Positions 53,177-59,985 of a DNA stretch of 64,000 nucleotides are shown here, in pieces (within the stretch, counting starts at the first letter, position 1; each line of letters starts with the position of its first letter). Location of the stretch: NCBI GenBank assembly GCA_003574685.1, contig QOCQ01000003.1:186001-250000 (forward strand), given 5' to 3'. Under the pieces are notes generated by a model that saw only the letters and a list, made by a program, of their open reading frames with translations, was not told the DNA's origin and ran no database searches. Both the position numbers and the translations under genes were made by a program. The stretch comes from Rhodospirillaceae bacterium SYSU D60007 (lineage in GTDB: Bacteria > Pseudomonadota > Alphaproteobacteria > Reyranellales > Reyranellaceae).

Positions 53177-53493
53177 GCGCGCGCCTGAGGGTCCACGATA
53201 TCGCCCACGCCCGCGCGGGCGACAAGGGCGACATCTCCAACATTTCGGTCTGGGTGTACGATCCGAAGGATTATCCATTGCTCAAGAAGCAGCTCACCGC
53301 CGAACGCGTGAAAGCCGCCTTTCCCCGGCTCATTCGGGGCGAGGTACTGCGCTACGAGCTGGATCGCCTGCATGGCGTGAACTTCGTGCTGCACGATACG
53401 CTCGAAGGCGGTGTGAACAGGTCGATGAATCTCGACTCTCATGGAAAGTCGTTCAGCTACCTCATTCTCGGTCTGGAGCTGGACGCTGACTGA
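53173..53493 (+). CDS. AtuA C-terminal ferredoxin-like-fold domain protein, small subunit
   Basis: Protein of 106 residues matching the C-terminal domain of AtuA-family proteins: HDIAHARAGDKGDISNISVWVYDP, LTAERVKAAFPRLIRGEVLRYELDRLHGVNFVL and LDSHGKSFSYLILGLEL. Its ATG overlaps the stop of the large-subunit gene (ATGA at 53173-53176), so the two are surely translated together and likely form a complex. A fused version would be a single protein of about 550-600 residues. Confidence 0.85.
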   Translation: MSARLRVHDIAHARAGDKGDISNISVWVYDPKDYPLLKKQLTAERVKAAFPRLIRGEVLRYELDRLHGVNFVLHDTLEGGVNRSMNLDSHGKSFSYLILGLELDAD

Positions 53494-53545
53494 AGCTGCG
53501 GAGGAACGCCCTCCCCTGTCCGCCGTTTCCTCGCAGGAGATGGCC

Positions 53546-54451
53546 ATGGCAGGACAGGGGCGTATCCATATCGGCATATCCGGCTGGTCGTATCGTCCAT
53601 GGCGCGGCGTCTTTTACCCGCCTGGACTACCGGCGAGACGGGAGTTGTCATACGCGGCCAGCAAATTCGGAACGATAGAGATCAACAGCACATTCTATCG
53701 CCTGCAGAGCGTCGCCAGTTTCGCTCGCTGGGCTGACGAAACGCCGGAGAACTTCATCTTCTCCGTCAAGGGGTCCCGGTACATTACGCACATGCTGCGC
53801 TTGCGCGGGGTCGAAAAGGCGTTGGCTACATTTCTCGCCTCCGGCCTGCTGCGGCTCGGTCCGAAACTCGGCCCGATCCTCTGGCAACTTCCGGAGCGTT
53901 TCGCCTTTGATCCAGGACGTCTTGAAGCATTCCTGAAGTTGTTGCCCCGCGACATGGAAGCGGCTGCTGAAATGGCCACCGGGTATAACAGGCGCGTGGC
54001 GGGAAAGAATGTCTGGACGCGCGCAATGGCACGCGGTCCGCTACGCCATGCCGTCGAGGTGCGTCATCCAAGTTTTGTGTGCCCCGAGTTCATCCGTCTC
54101 CTGAGGAAGCTCGACACGGCTCTCGTGTGCGCCGACGCAGTGGACTGGCCTCGCCTCATGGATGTTACGTCGGACTTCGTTTACTGCCGCCTGCATGGCG
54201 ACAAGGAACTCTACGCCAGCGGCTACGACAGGTGCGCTCTCGACCAATGGGCGAGGCGGACCGTCGATTGGTCAGCGGGGCGGGAACCTGCTGATGCCGA
54301 GCGAGCTCTGCCCCGCCCTGCTCCGGTCCGCGGCGCCCGTGACGTTTTCGTCTACTTTGACAACGATGCCAAAGTGCGCGCTCCAAGCGACGCCCAGAGT
54401 CTGGCCCAACTGCTTACTCGCAAGTTGCGGCCAGCACGGCGCGCAGCCTAG
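53546..54451 (+). CDS. DUF72 domain-containing protein
   Basis: TIM-barrel-like DUF72 protein of 301 residues and unknown activity. The family signature IHIGISGWSYRPWRGVFYPPGLPARRELSYAASKFGTIEINSTFYRLQ opens it, followed by KGSRYITH, LGPILWQLPERF and the VYCRLHGDKELYASGYD and DVFVYFDNDAK blocks. ATG 53546 is preferred over 53540 because AGGAG lies 7 bases upstream of the former. The stop shares CTAG (54448-54451) with the convergent glycine-zipper gene. Confidence 0.88.
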   Translation: MAGQGRIHIGISGWSYRPWRGVFYPPGLPARRELSYAASKFGTIEINSTFYRLQSVASFARWADETPENFIFSVKGSRYITHMLRLRGVEKALATFLASGLLRLGPKLGPILWQLPERFAFDPGRLEAFLKLLPRDMEAAAEMATGYNRRVAGKNVWTRAMARGPLRHAVEVRHPSFVCPEFIRLLRKLDTALVCADAVDWPRLMDVTSDFVYCRLHGDKELYASGYDRCALDQWARRTVDWSAGREPADAERALPRPAPVRGARDVFVYFDNDAKVRAPSDAQSLAQLLTRKLRPARRAA

Positions 54452-54696
54452 TAGTAGTAACTGTCGTGGTAGTACCGATCGCGGCGAGGCGTGGTCGCGG
54501 CGCCGACGCCGGCACCGACGGCGCCACCCACCACGGCACCTGTCAATGGCCCCATGCCTGTCGCGGCGCCGACGACCGCGCCTGAGCCCGCACCGATGGC
54601 ACCGCCCGTAACAGCACGCTGGCCCCACGTATCACCACAGGCGCCGGCCAGCAGCGCGATGACCGGCAAGGCTGCAAGACTGCGCTTGGTCAACAT
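54448..54696 (-). CDS. small glycine-zipper lipoprotein
   Basis: Protein of 82 residues. An N-terminal signal (MLTKRSLAALPVIALLAGAC) ends in a probable lipobox with C20, followed by a glycine/alanine zipper (GGAIGAGSGAVVGAATG, then GAVVGGAVGAGVGAAT) and a tyrosine-rich end (RRDRYYHDSYYY). It resembles 17-kDa-antigen / YMGG-type envelope proteins. A strong AAGGAGGGA site lies before the start. Transcribed divergently from the EipB-like gene. Function unknown; probably in the outer membrane. Confidence 0.8.
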   Translation of the reverse strand: MLTKRSLAALPVIALLAGACGDTWGQRAVTGGAIGAGSGAVVGAATGMGPLTGAVVGGAVGAGVGAATTPRRDRYYHDSYYY

Positions 54697-54845
54697 TGCA
54701 TCCCTCCTTGGGTACAGATGAAAATACGTCAGCGCGAGAATTTGGTTGCGACGAGACGGTTGGACACGCCGTTGCCACGTTCCGGCGCGTATGCAATGTG
54801 GCCAAACGGCGGCGGGCAAAACTGGCATTCTGCCAAGGGACATCG

Positions 54846-55640
54846 ATGACAAAGGTGCCGCTTATGCTTCGCCTTGCCGCGTTTCTGGCGGCCATTTCTG
54901 CGGTGACGCCTTGTGCAGCAGCAGACCTGTCGCCGCATGAAGGCAAATACGTCGTGCGCCTGGGCACCTCGGCTAGTGCGCCGCAGGTGGGGACCGCCCG
55001 CCAACTGCTTGGCCTGGACTGCCGCGTGTGGCGACTGGAACGGGATGTCCTGACAGACATTGCGTTGACCGGCGGCCTGCGGCTGACTTCCGGATCGGAG
55101 CTGCGTGGTGTCGAACCGCGCGACGGTGCTGCTTTCGACTACGAGCTGCGACGCACGCATAACGGTCGCGAATCAACGATCACCGGCCGCATCTCCGCGG
55201 GAAAGGACTCGTCCCGCGCCAGTCTCGTTTTTCCATCGCGCCCGGTCATCCTGGAGCTGCCGTCAGACCTGGTGCTGCCGGTGTCGGCCTTTGCCAGGGT
55301 CATCGATGTGCTGAAGTCCGGGGCCACTTCCTTCAGCTTTCTTGTCTACGACCCCGAGCTGACCAGTGGAGCCCTGCGTGTTGAAGGTGGCATAGTGCCG
55401 GCCGATGCGCTGCGGCCGATGCCGGCGGATACCGTCAGCTTGCCGGAGGGGGCCGCATGGCCCATCGAGCTGGCGTTCACCCGGACAGAGGGCAGCACGC
55501 GACCGCTGTTCAGCGTGCTGGCACTGCTGCACGAGGGCGGTATCCTCGACCGCCTGACCATCAATACGGGGCTGGTCGCCGCGTCGGCCGATCTCGTCGG
55601 CCTCTCGTTGCTGCCTCGCCCGACATGCCCGACGTCGTGA
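54846..55640 (+). CDS. EipB-like (DUF1849) periplasmic envelope-integrity protein
   Basis: Secreted protein of 264 residues with signal peptide MLRLAAFLAAISAVTPCAAA. The mature N-terminus LSPHEGKYVVRLG and a beta-rich body fit the EipB/DUF1849 family, in which Brucella EipB folds as a spiral beta-barrel protecting the envelope. EipB has a disulphide between an N-terminal and a C-terminal cysteine. Here C59 (LGLDCRVW) and C261 (PRPTCPTS) occupy the same relative places. The assignment rests on my reading of weak similarity plus this cysteine pair. Confidence 0.65.
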   Translation: MTKVPLMLRLAAFLAAISAVTPCAAADLSPHEGKYVVRLGTSASAPQVGTARQLLGLDCRVWRLERDVLTDIALTGGLRLTSGSELRGVEPRDGAAFDYELRRTHNGRESTITGRISAGKDSSRASLVFPSRPVILELPSDLVLPVSAFARVIDVLKSGATSFSFLVYDPELTSGALRVEGGIVPADALRPMPADTVSLPEGAAWPIELAFTRTEGSTRPLFSVLALLHEGGILDRLTINTGLVAASADLVGLSLLPRPTCPTS

Positions 55641-55717
55641 TGTGAGACGTGCCGATTGACTTCGAAATGAACGCAAGCCATTGTGTATTTATGCGCACAA
55701 TGCAGATCCTGAAGTCC

Positions 55718-55749
55718 AAAAAAACCTCCCCACCAGGGGCCAGAGGTTT
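55718..55749 (-). terminator. intrinsic terminator on the minus strand (antisense to the dapA leader)
   Basis: Read on the minus strand, AAACCTC, an inner CCC/GGG stem and GAGGTTT form a hairpin that runs straight into seven T residues (A-run 55718-55724 on the plus strand). It would stop transcripts arriving from the DUF502/DUF4286 genes, which otherwise continue antisense through dapA. Confidence 0.5.
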
Positions 55750-55785
55750 CGTCTGCGCTGAGTACGCGCATCGCGAGCATCACAG

Positions 55786-55817
55786 GACCCCGCCGGATCG
55801 ACGGGGTCTTTCTTTTT
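55786..55817 (+). terminator. rho-independent terminator between eipB-like gene and dapA
   Basis: GACCCCG (55786-55792) and CGGGGTC (55802-55808) form a 7-base-pair stem with a 9-base loop, followed directly by TTTCTTTTT. It is 145 bases after the EipB stop and 42 bases before the dapA start. Because no promoter-like sequence is visible in those 42 bases, it may act as an attenuator for dapA rather than only ending eipB. Confidence 0.65.
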
Positions 55818-55859
55818 CTCCGCCCCGCGCCTCCGGCATCACGACGAGGAGAGTGCGAC

Positions 55860-56762
55860 ATGACGAGATCAGCCACTGCCCGACTGCAGGGAGTCTGGCT
55901 GCCCCTGGTGACCCCTTTCCGGGACGGCGAACTCGATGAACATTCACTGAGGCGGCTGGTACGCCACTATGCGACACAGCCCGTCGAGGGACTGATCCTT
56001 GCCGCCACCACAGGCGAAGGGCTCACGCTGGACGGGAACGAAACGGAGCGGCTGGTTTCCATTACCGCTGAAACACTGGGTAGCAGGCTGCCACTGCTTC
56101 TCGGGATGTCAGGCAGCAATACGCGCAAGCTCGGCGCGGCTCTCGATGAAACATCTTCCTGGCCGATCAATGGCTATCTGATAGCCTGCCCCTACTACAC
56201 GCGCCCGTCGCAGGACGGCCTTTTCCAGCACTTCAGTACGCTGGCGCGCGACAGCGACAAGCCAATTGTCATCTACAACATCCCGTATCGTACCGGCGTG
56301 AACATGAGCAACGACACGCTGCTGCGCCTCGCTTCGTTGCCGCGGATCATCGGCATCAAGGATTGCTGCGCCGAGCCGGGGCAAACTTTCGATCTGCTTC
56401 GTGTCAGGCCGCAGGGCTTTGCCGTTCTGACTGGCGATGATGCGCAATTCTATAGCGCCCTCGCCCACGGTGCCGACGGCGGCATCCTCGCCTCCGCGCA
56501 TGTCGAAACCGGCCTCTTTGCGCGTGTCTACAACGCCATGCTTGACGGCAACTTTCACAGGGCATTGACCCTTTGGCGTGAGCTCGTCGATCTGACGCGC
56601 CTGCTGTTCGCCGAACCCAGCCCCGGCCCGATCAAGCACTGGCTCTGGCGGGCGGGACTGCTGGACAGCCCCGAAGTACGGCTTCCGATGACGGAGATCA
56701 GCGCGGCCTTGGCCGCGCGAATTGATGGGGCGATCGCCTGCCGCACCAGTATGGCCGCCTGA
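55860..56762 (+). CDS. dapA: 4-hydroxy-tetrahydrodipicolinate synthase (DapA)
   Basis: Class I aldolase of 300 residues condensing pyruvate with aspartate semialdehyde in lysine/diaminopimelate synthesis. Expected features: TTGEGLTL, YYTRPSQDGL, the substrate-carboxylate arginine in YNIPYRTGVN, the Schiff-base lysine in GIKDCCA, and GDDAQFYSAL. These match DapA rather than NanA-type paralogues, but the large family makes the exact substrate uncertain. GAGGAGAG lies before the start. Its 5' leader holds two terminator-like hairpins. Confidence 0.85.
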   Translation: MTRSATARLQGVWLPLVTPFRDGELDEHSLRRLVRHYATQPVEGLILAATTGEGLTLDGNETERLVSITAETLGSRLPLLLGMSGSNTRKLGAALDETSSWPINGYLIACPYYTRPSQDGLFQHFSTLARDSDKPIVIYNIPYRTGVNMSNDTLLRLASLPRIIGIKDCCAEPGQTFDLLRVRPQGFAVLTGDDAQFYSALAHGADGGILASAHVETGLFARVYNAMLDGNFHRALTLWRELVDLTRLLFAEPSPGPIKHWLWRAGLLDSPEVRLPMTEISAALAARIDGAIACRTSMAA

Positions 56763-56786
56763 GGGTCCGCTACCCTTCAACGGCCT

Positions 56787-57116
56787 TCAAAGGGCGAGGA
56801 AGACCTGGGAGCGCGATGTCACGCCGGGGGTGAACTGGTGCCAGCCGCGCATCGCCTGAAACTCGGGCGTGCGCAGCGCCTCCGGGCCGGCGAGCTCATA
56901 AACCGTCACGTAGGTCCTTTGTGACAGGCGGCGTCCTTCACCGCGCACGATTTCCGTGCCTTCGCCAGCTGACCGGTAGCGGCGTCCGCGCAGGACGCCG
57001 GGGCAGGCCAGCGCATCCGGCAGGTGTACTTCGTCGTACCACCGGTTCCAGTCGGTTTCGATCGCGGCATCCACCTCGACCGTCACGATGAACAGGCATG
57101 TGGGAAAATCCGCCAT
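56787..57116 (-). CDS. DUF4286-like dimeric alpha-beta-barrel protein
   Basis: Protein of 109 residues with the small ferredoxin-like fold pattern of DUF4286: LFIVTVEVDAAIETDWNRWYDEVHLPDALACPGVLRGRRYRS, then YVTVYELAGPEALRTPEFQAMRG. No catalytic residues can be assigned; relatives are stress- or heme-binding-type alpha-beta barrels. It is 18 bases downstream of the DUF502 gene on the same strand, so the two form one unit. Confidence 0.75.
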   Translation of the reverse strand: MADFPTCLFIVTVEVDAAIETDWNRWYDEVHLPDALACPGVLRGRRYRSAGEGTEIVRGEGRRLSQRTYVTVYELAGPEALRTPEFQAMRGWHQFTPGVTSRSQVFLAL

Positions 57117-57134
57117 AACGTCCCCTCCTTCCGC

Positions 57135-57779
57135 TCAATGGACCGACAGTAGCTGAGGCGCCGTCATGCCCATCGACACGTAGATGCTGGTCAATGCCTC
57201 GGCACTGATCGGTGCTGGTACGACCCATTCGGATGGCACGAACAACAACCCCCCACCAAACGGCACCGGTGCCGTTGGCACCAGCACTGCCAGATAGCTC
57301 TTGCCATCAATGCTGACCGCGTCCGACGCTGACAGCAAAGCCAGCACTGCCACGCCGCCGCTGCCGCCAAAAAAACACCATACCGGGGCCATGGCACTGG
57401 TATCGGTTTTCCCCTGTTTGCCGAAGGCGCCGACGAAACGGCTCAGCAGGCCATAGACGCTGCCAATCAGCGGCGTATGGTCCATGATACGTGCCACGAA
57501 GGCAGTGATGCCCGTCCGCAGTTGTGAGGACACCAGCAGCCCGACGCCATAGAGGCAGAGGATCACCGCCAGAAAGCCGATGAGATAGGCCGGTGCCCCT
57601 TTGGGCACGAACGCAAGCCCGATGGTTGAGAGGAGACGGCCGAAGGCGCTGTGGGGCCCGGCCCAGTCGATCAGGAGGGCGCCGACCCAGATCGTGCCGC
57701 CGATCGTCAGGACCAGCGGAAGAATGGCCAGCAGTCCGGCCAGCAGGATGCGTAGCTGATTGGACAGAAAACGCGCCAT
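57135..57779 (-). CDS. DUF502 family membrane protein
   Basis: Integral-membrane protein of 214 residues. Two hydrophobic segments are seen (LAGLLAILPLVLTIGGTIWVGALLI, AYLIGFLAVILCLYGVGLLV), followed by the DUF502 core IMDHTPLIGSVYGLLSRFVGAFGKQGKT and VLVPTAPVPFGGGLLFVPSEWVVP. The start at 57779 fits the family N-terminus (MARFLSNQLRILLAG), with an open frame to 57815. Function unknown. It probably drives the operon with the DUF4286-like gene. Confidence 0.85.
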   Translation of the reverse strand: MARFLSNQLRILLAGLLAILPLVLTIGGTIWVGALLIDWAGPHSAFGRLLSTIGLAFVPKGAPAYLIGFLAVILCLYGVGLLVSSQLRTGITAFVARIMDHTPLIGSVYGLLSRFVGAFGKQGKTDTSAMAPVWCFFGGSGGVAVLALLSASDAVSIDGKSYLAVLVPTAPVPFGGGLLFVPSEWVVPAPISAEALTSIYVSMGMTAPQLLSVH

Positions 57780-57890
57780 TTTGACCCCCGCAAACCACAT
57801 TTCCAGCGCCAACACTAAGCCGGCGATCGGCTGGACGCACGGGGGCTTGGCAGGTGCGGCTGGTCTTCCGGAAGTCCTCGAAACGGGTTC

Positions 57891-59375
57891 TCAGGCTCTG
57901 GCGGGAACCAGGCGTTCCGTCAGCGCCAGGCTACGATCCTCGCCGGCCTCGTGGTATTCGGCGTCCTGGTTGACCTGCCAGACATCCCACTTGGCGCGGC
58001 CGGCGAGGATGTTCTCCGCCGTGAGCAGCGCCGTCATCATGGCGTGGTCCTGGTTGTTATACTTGTGCATGCCGTTGCGGCCGACCAGGTGCAGACCGGC
58101 GGCATCGCGCTCGATCCAGGTGCGAATCACCGCAACGTTCTCCTGATAGACATCGTCGTAAACCGGGTAGGCCTTGGGCTGGCGGATCACATGGCCGTCG
58201 ATCACCTCGTCGGCCGCCGCCAGGCCCAGTTCGACCAGCTCCCGGCGGGCGAGGTCAATCAGGGTCTGGTCGTCCGAAGTCCAGAGGCTATCCCCCTCGA
58301 AGCAGAAATACTCGAGGCCGTAGCAGTTCAGCGCCGGGTCGGGAACAAGTTCGGGGGACCACGACTTGAAATTCTGGATCCGTCCGACCTGCACCCCCGG
58401 CTCATGGATATAGATCCAGTTGTCATCGAAGCGGCCGCGATCCTTCACTACCAGCGCCACGGTCAGGAAATCGCGGTACTTGAGGTCATTTGCGGCAGCG
58501 CGCACGGCGGCCGGCGGCACCGGCTCGAGGCCTGCGACCAGGTCGCGGATAGCCGCCGAGGAGATGACGTGGTCTGCCTCCAGGCGGTGCTGCCTGCCAT
58601 CGGCATCGACCGAGGTCACGGTCCATTTTCCTGAGAGATCGCGCGCCACGCCGGTCACTGTATGCCCGCGCAGCACTTTGCCGCCGCGCTCCTCCACCTT
58701 CCGGGCGGCAGTTTCCCACATCTGGCCGGGCCCCAGCCGGGGATAGCGGAAGCTGTCGATCAAGGTCTTCACCGTCTCGCCCCGGCTGGCGAGCTTCTTC
58801 GGCACCAGCGCGTGCCACACGGCCTTGCCCAGCGACAGGCCCTTGATGCGCTGGGCGGCCCAGTCGGCCGATATCTCGCTGCATTTCATGCCCCACACCT
58901 TTTCGGTGTAGGTTTTGAAGAAGATGCCGAAGAGCCGGGCCCCAAACTGGTTGGTGACCCATTCCTGGAAGTTCTTCGGCGCGGCCGTCGGCATCAGCCG
59001 TGCCCTGGCATAGGATGCCATGCACAGAAAGGACTCCAGGATTCCGAGCTTCAGCAGCGCATCGACCGCACGCAGCGGATAGTCGAACAGCTTGCCACGA
59101 TAGAAGATGCGGGACTTGCGCGGCCGGTCGATGAACTGGTCGCCCAGGATCTCTTGCCACAGCGCCTCGATTTCGGCCGACTTCGAGAAAAAGCGATGCC
59201 CGCCGATATCGAAACGAAATCCCTTGTAGCTCTCGGTGCGCGAGATACCACCGACATTGACCGGATCACGCTCAAGCACCGTAACAGGCACACCCGATTT
59301 GGTGAGATGCCAGGCGGCAGTGAGCCCGGCAGGGCCGGCCCCGATGCAGATGACGGACGGCTTGAAGCTGCTCAT
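57891..59375 (-). CDS. NAD(P)/FAD-dependent oxidoreductase, UDP-galactopyranose-mutase/amine-oxidase-like
   Basis: FAD-binding protein of 494 residues. The dinucleotide motif VICIGAGPAGLTAAWHL is at the N-terminus, with VTVLERD for FAD ribose, FDIGGHRFF after it and a C-terminal LHLVGRNGMHKYNNQDHAM block, as in proteins of this family found in glycan clusters. It could be a mutase or an oxidoreductase acting on nucleotide or polyprenyl-linked sugars. It overlaps gtrA by 4 bases (59372-59375) and belongs to the 59890-57891 minus-strand unit. Confidence 0.85.
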   Translation of the reverse strand: MSSFKPSVICIGAGPAGLTAAWHLTKSGVPVTVLERDPVNVGGISRTESYKGFRFDIGGHRFFSKSAEIEALWQEILGDQFIDRPRKSRIFYRGKLFDYPLRAVDALLKLGILESFLCMASYARARLMPTAAPKNFQEWVTNQFGARLFGIFFKTYTEKVWGMKCSEISADWAAQRIKGLSLGKAVWHALVPKKLASRGETVKTLIDSFRYPRLGPGQMWETAARKVEERGGKVLRGHTVTGVARDLSGKWTVTSVDADGRQHRLEADHVISSAAIRDLVAGLEPVPPAAVRAAANDLKYRDFLTVALVVKDRGRFDDNWIYIHEPGVQVGRIQNFKSWSPELVPDPALNCYGLEYFCFEGDSLWTSDDQTLIDLARRELVELGLAAADEVIDGHVIRQPKAYPVYDDVYQENVAVIRTWIERDAAGLHLVGRNGMHKYNNQDHAMMTALLTAENILAGRAKWDVWQVNQDAEYHEAGEDRSLALTERLVPARA

Positions 59376-59890
59376 GCGACTCTCCGCAACGACGGAATGA
59401 GGCTGGGCATTCTCGTCACGAAGGCACGCAGGCCTGCGTTGAACGAGAACACGCTGTGACCCGCGAATGAGTAGAAGGTGACAAGTGCCGTGGCGCCTGC
59501 ATGCGACAGGAATGGCGTGGAGAGATGCCAGCCCAAGAGTGTCAGCCCCTCGGTTAGCCCGGCCCAGTGCGCCAGTCCCAGCAGCACGGACGCCAAGAGC
59601 GCGGTCAGGCCCACGCCGCCAAGTGCGACGATCACGAAGGTGCGCAACTGCGCGAATGCAGATCGTCCGCGATAGCGGAAGTTGAAAGCGTAGTTCAGGC
59701 CGAAATTGACCAGCAGACCCGAAGCCGCCCCGATAAGGACGGCCATCCAGAACGGCAGGAGCGCGGCCGGCCCTGGCAGTGTGTAAAGCGCACGTCCGAC
59801 CAGCAGGTTAACGAGGGCGGCGATTCCGCCGAAAATGAGAAAGGTCGCGAACCGCCAGGAGAAGAACATCCGGACCAACGCCTTGGCCAT
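59372..59890 (-). CDS. GtrA family membrane protein
   Basis: Small membrane protein of 172 residues with four hydrophobic segments and the GtrA signature FLIFGGIAALVNLLVGRALYT followed by GLLVNFGLNYAFNFR. GtrA-like proteins are thought to move polyprenyl-linked sugars across the membrane. It overlaps the FAD oxidoreductase gene start and follows the carbamoyltransferase gene by 95 bases, so it fits a glycan-decoration role. Confidence 0.85.
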   Translation of the reverse strand: MAKALVRMFFSWRFATFLIFGGIAALVNLLVGRALYTLPGPAALLPFWMAVLIGAASGLLVNFGLNYAFNFRYRGRSAFAQLRTFVIVALGGVGLTALLASVLLGLAHWAGLTEGLTLLGWHLSTPFLSHAGATALVTFYSFAGHSVFSFNAGLRAFVTRMPSLIPSLRRVA

Positions 59891-59985
59891 CGCGAGCTTC
59901 CAAGTTGATGTCAGCCCGACCTATGTATTTGATTCGCCGGCCCTCTGCCCTGCTCAACTGGTCCAGATTGGAGTTTGGCGGATTG

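Noticed and set aside
55649-55939. 96-codon plus-strand frame in the dapA leader
   Set aside because: It passes through two hairpins and overlaps dapA out of frame with no homology; not listed as a protein, only discussed as a possible leader frame.
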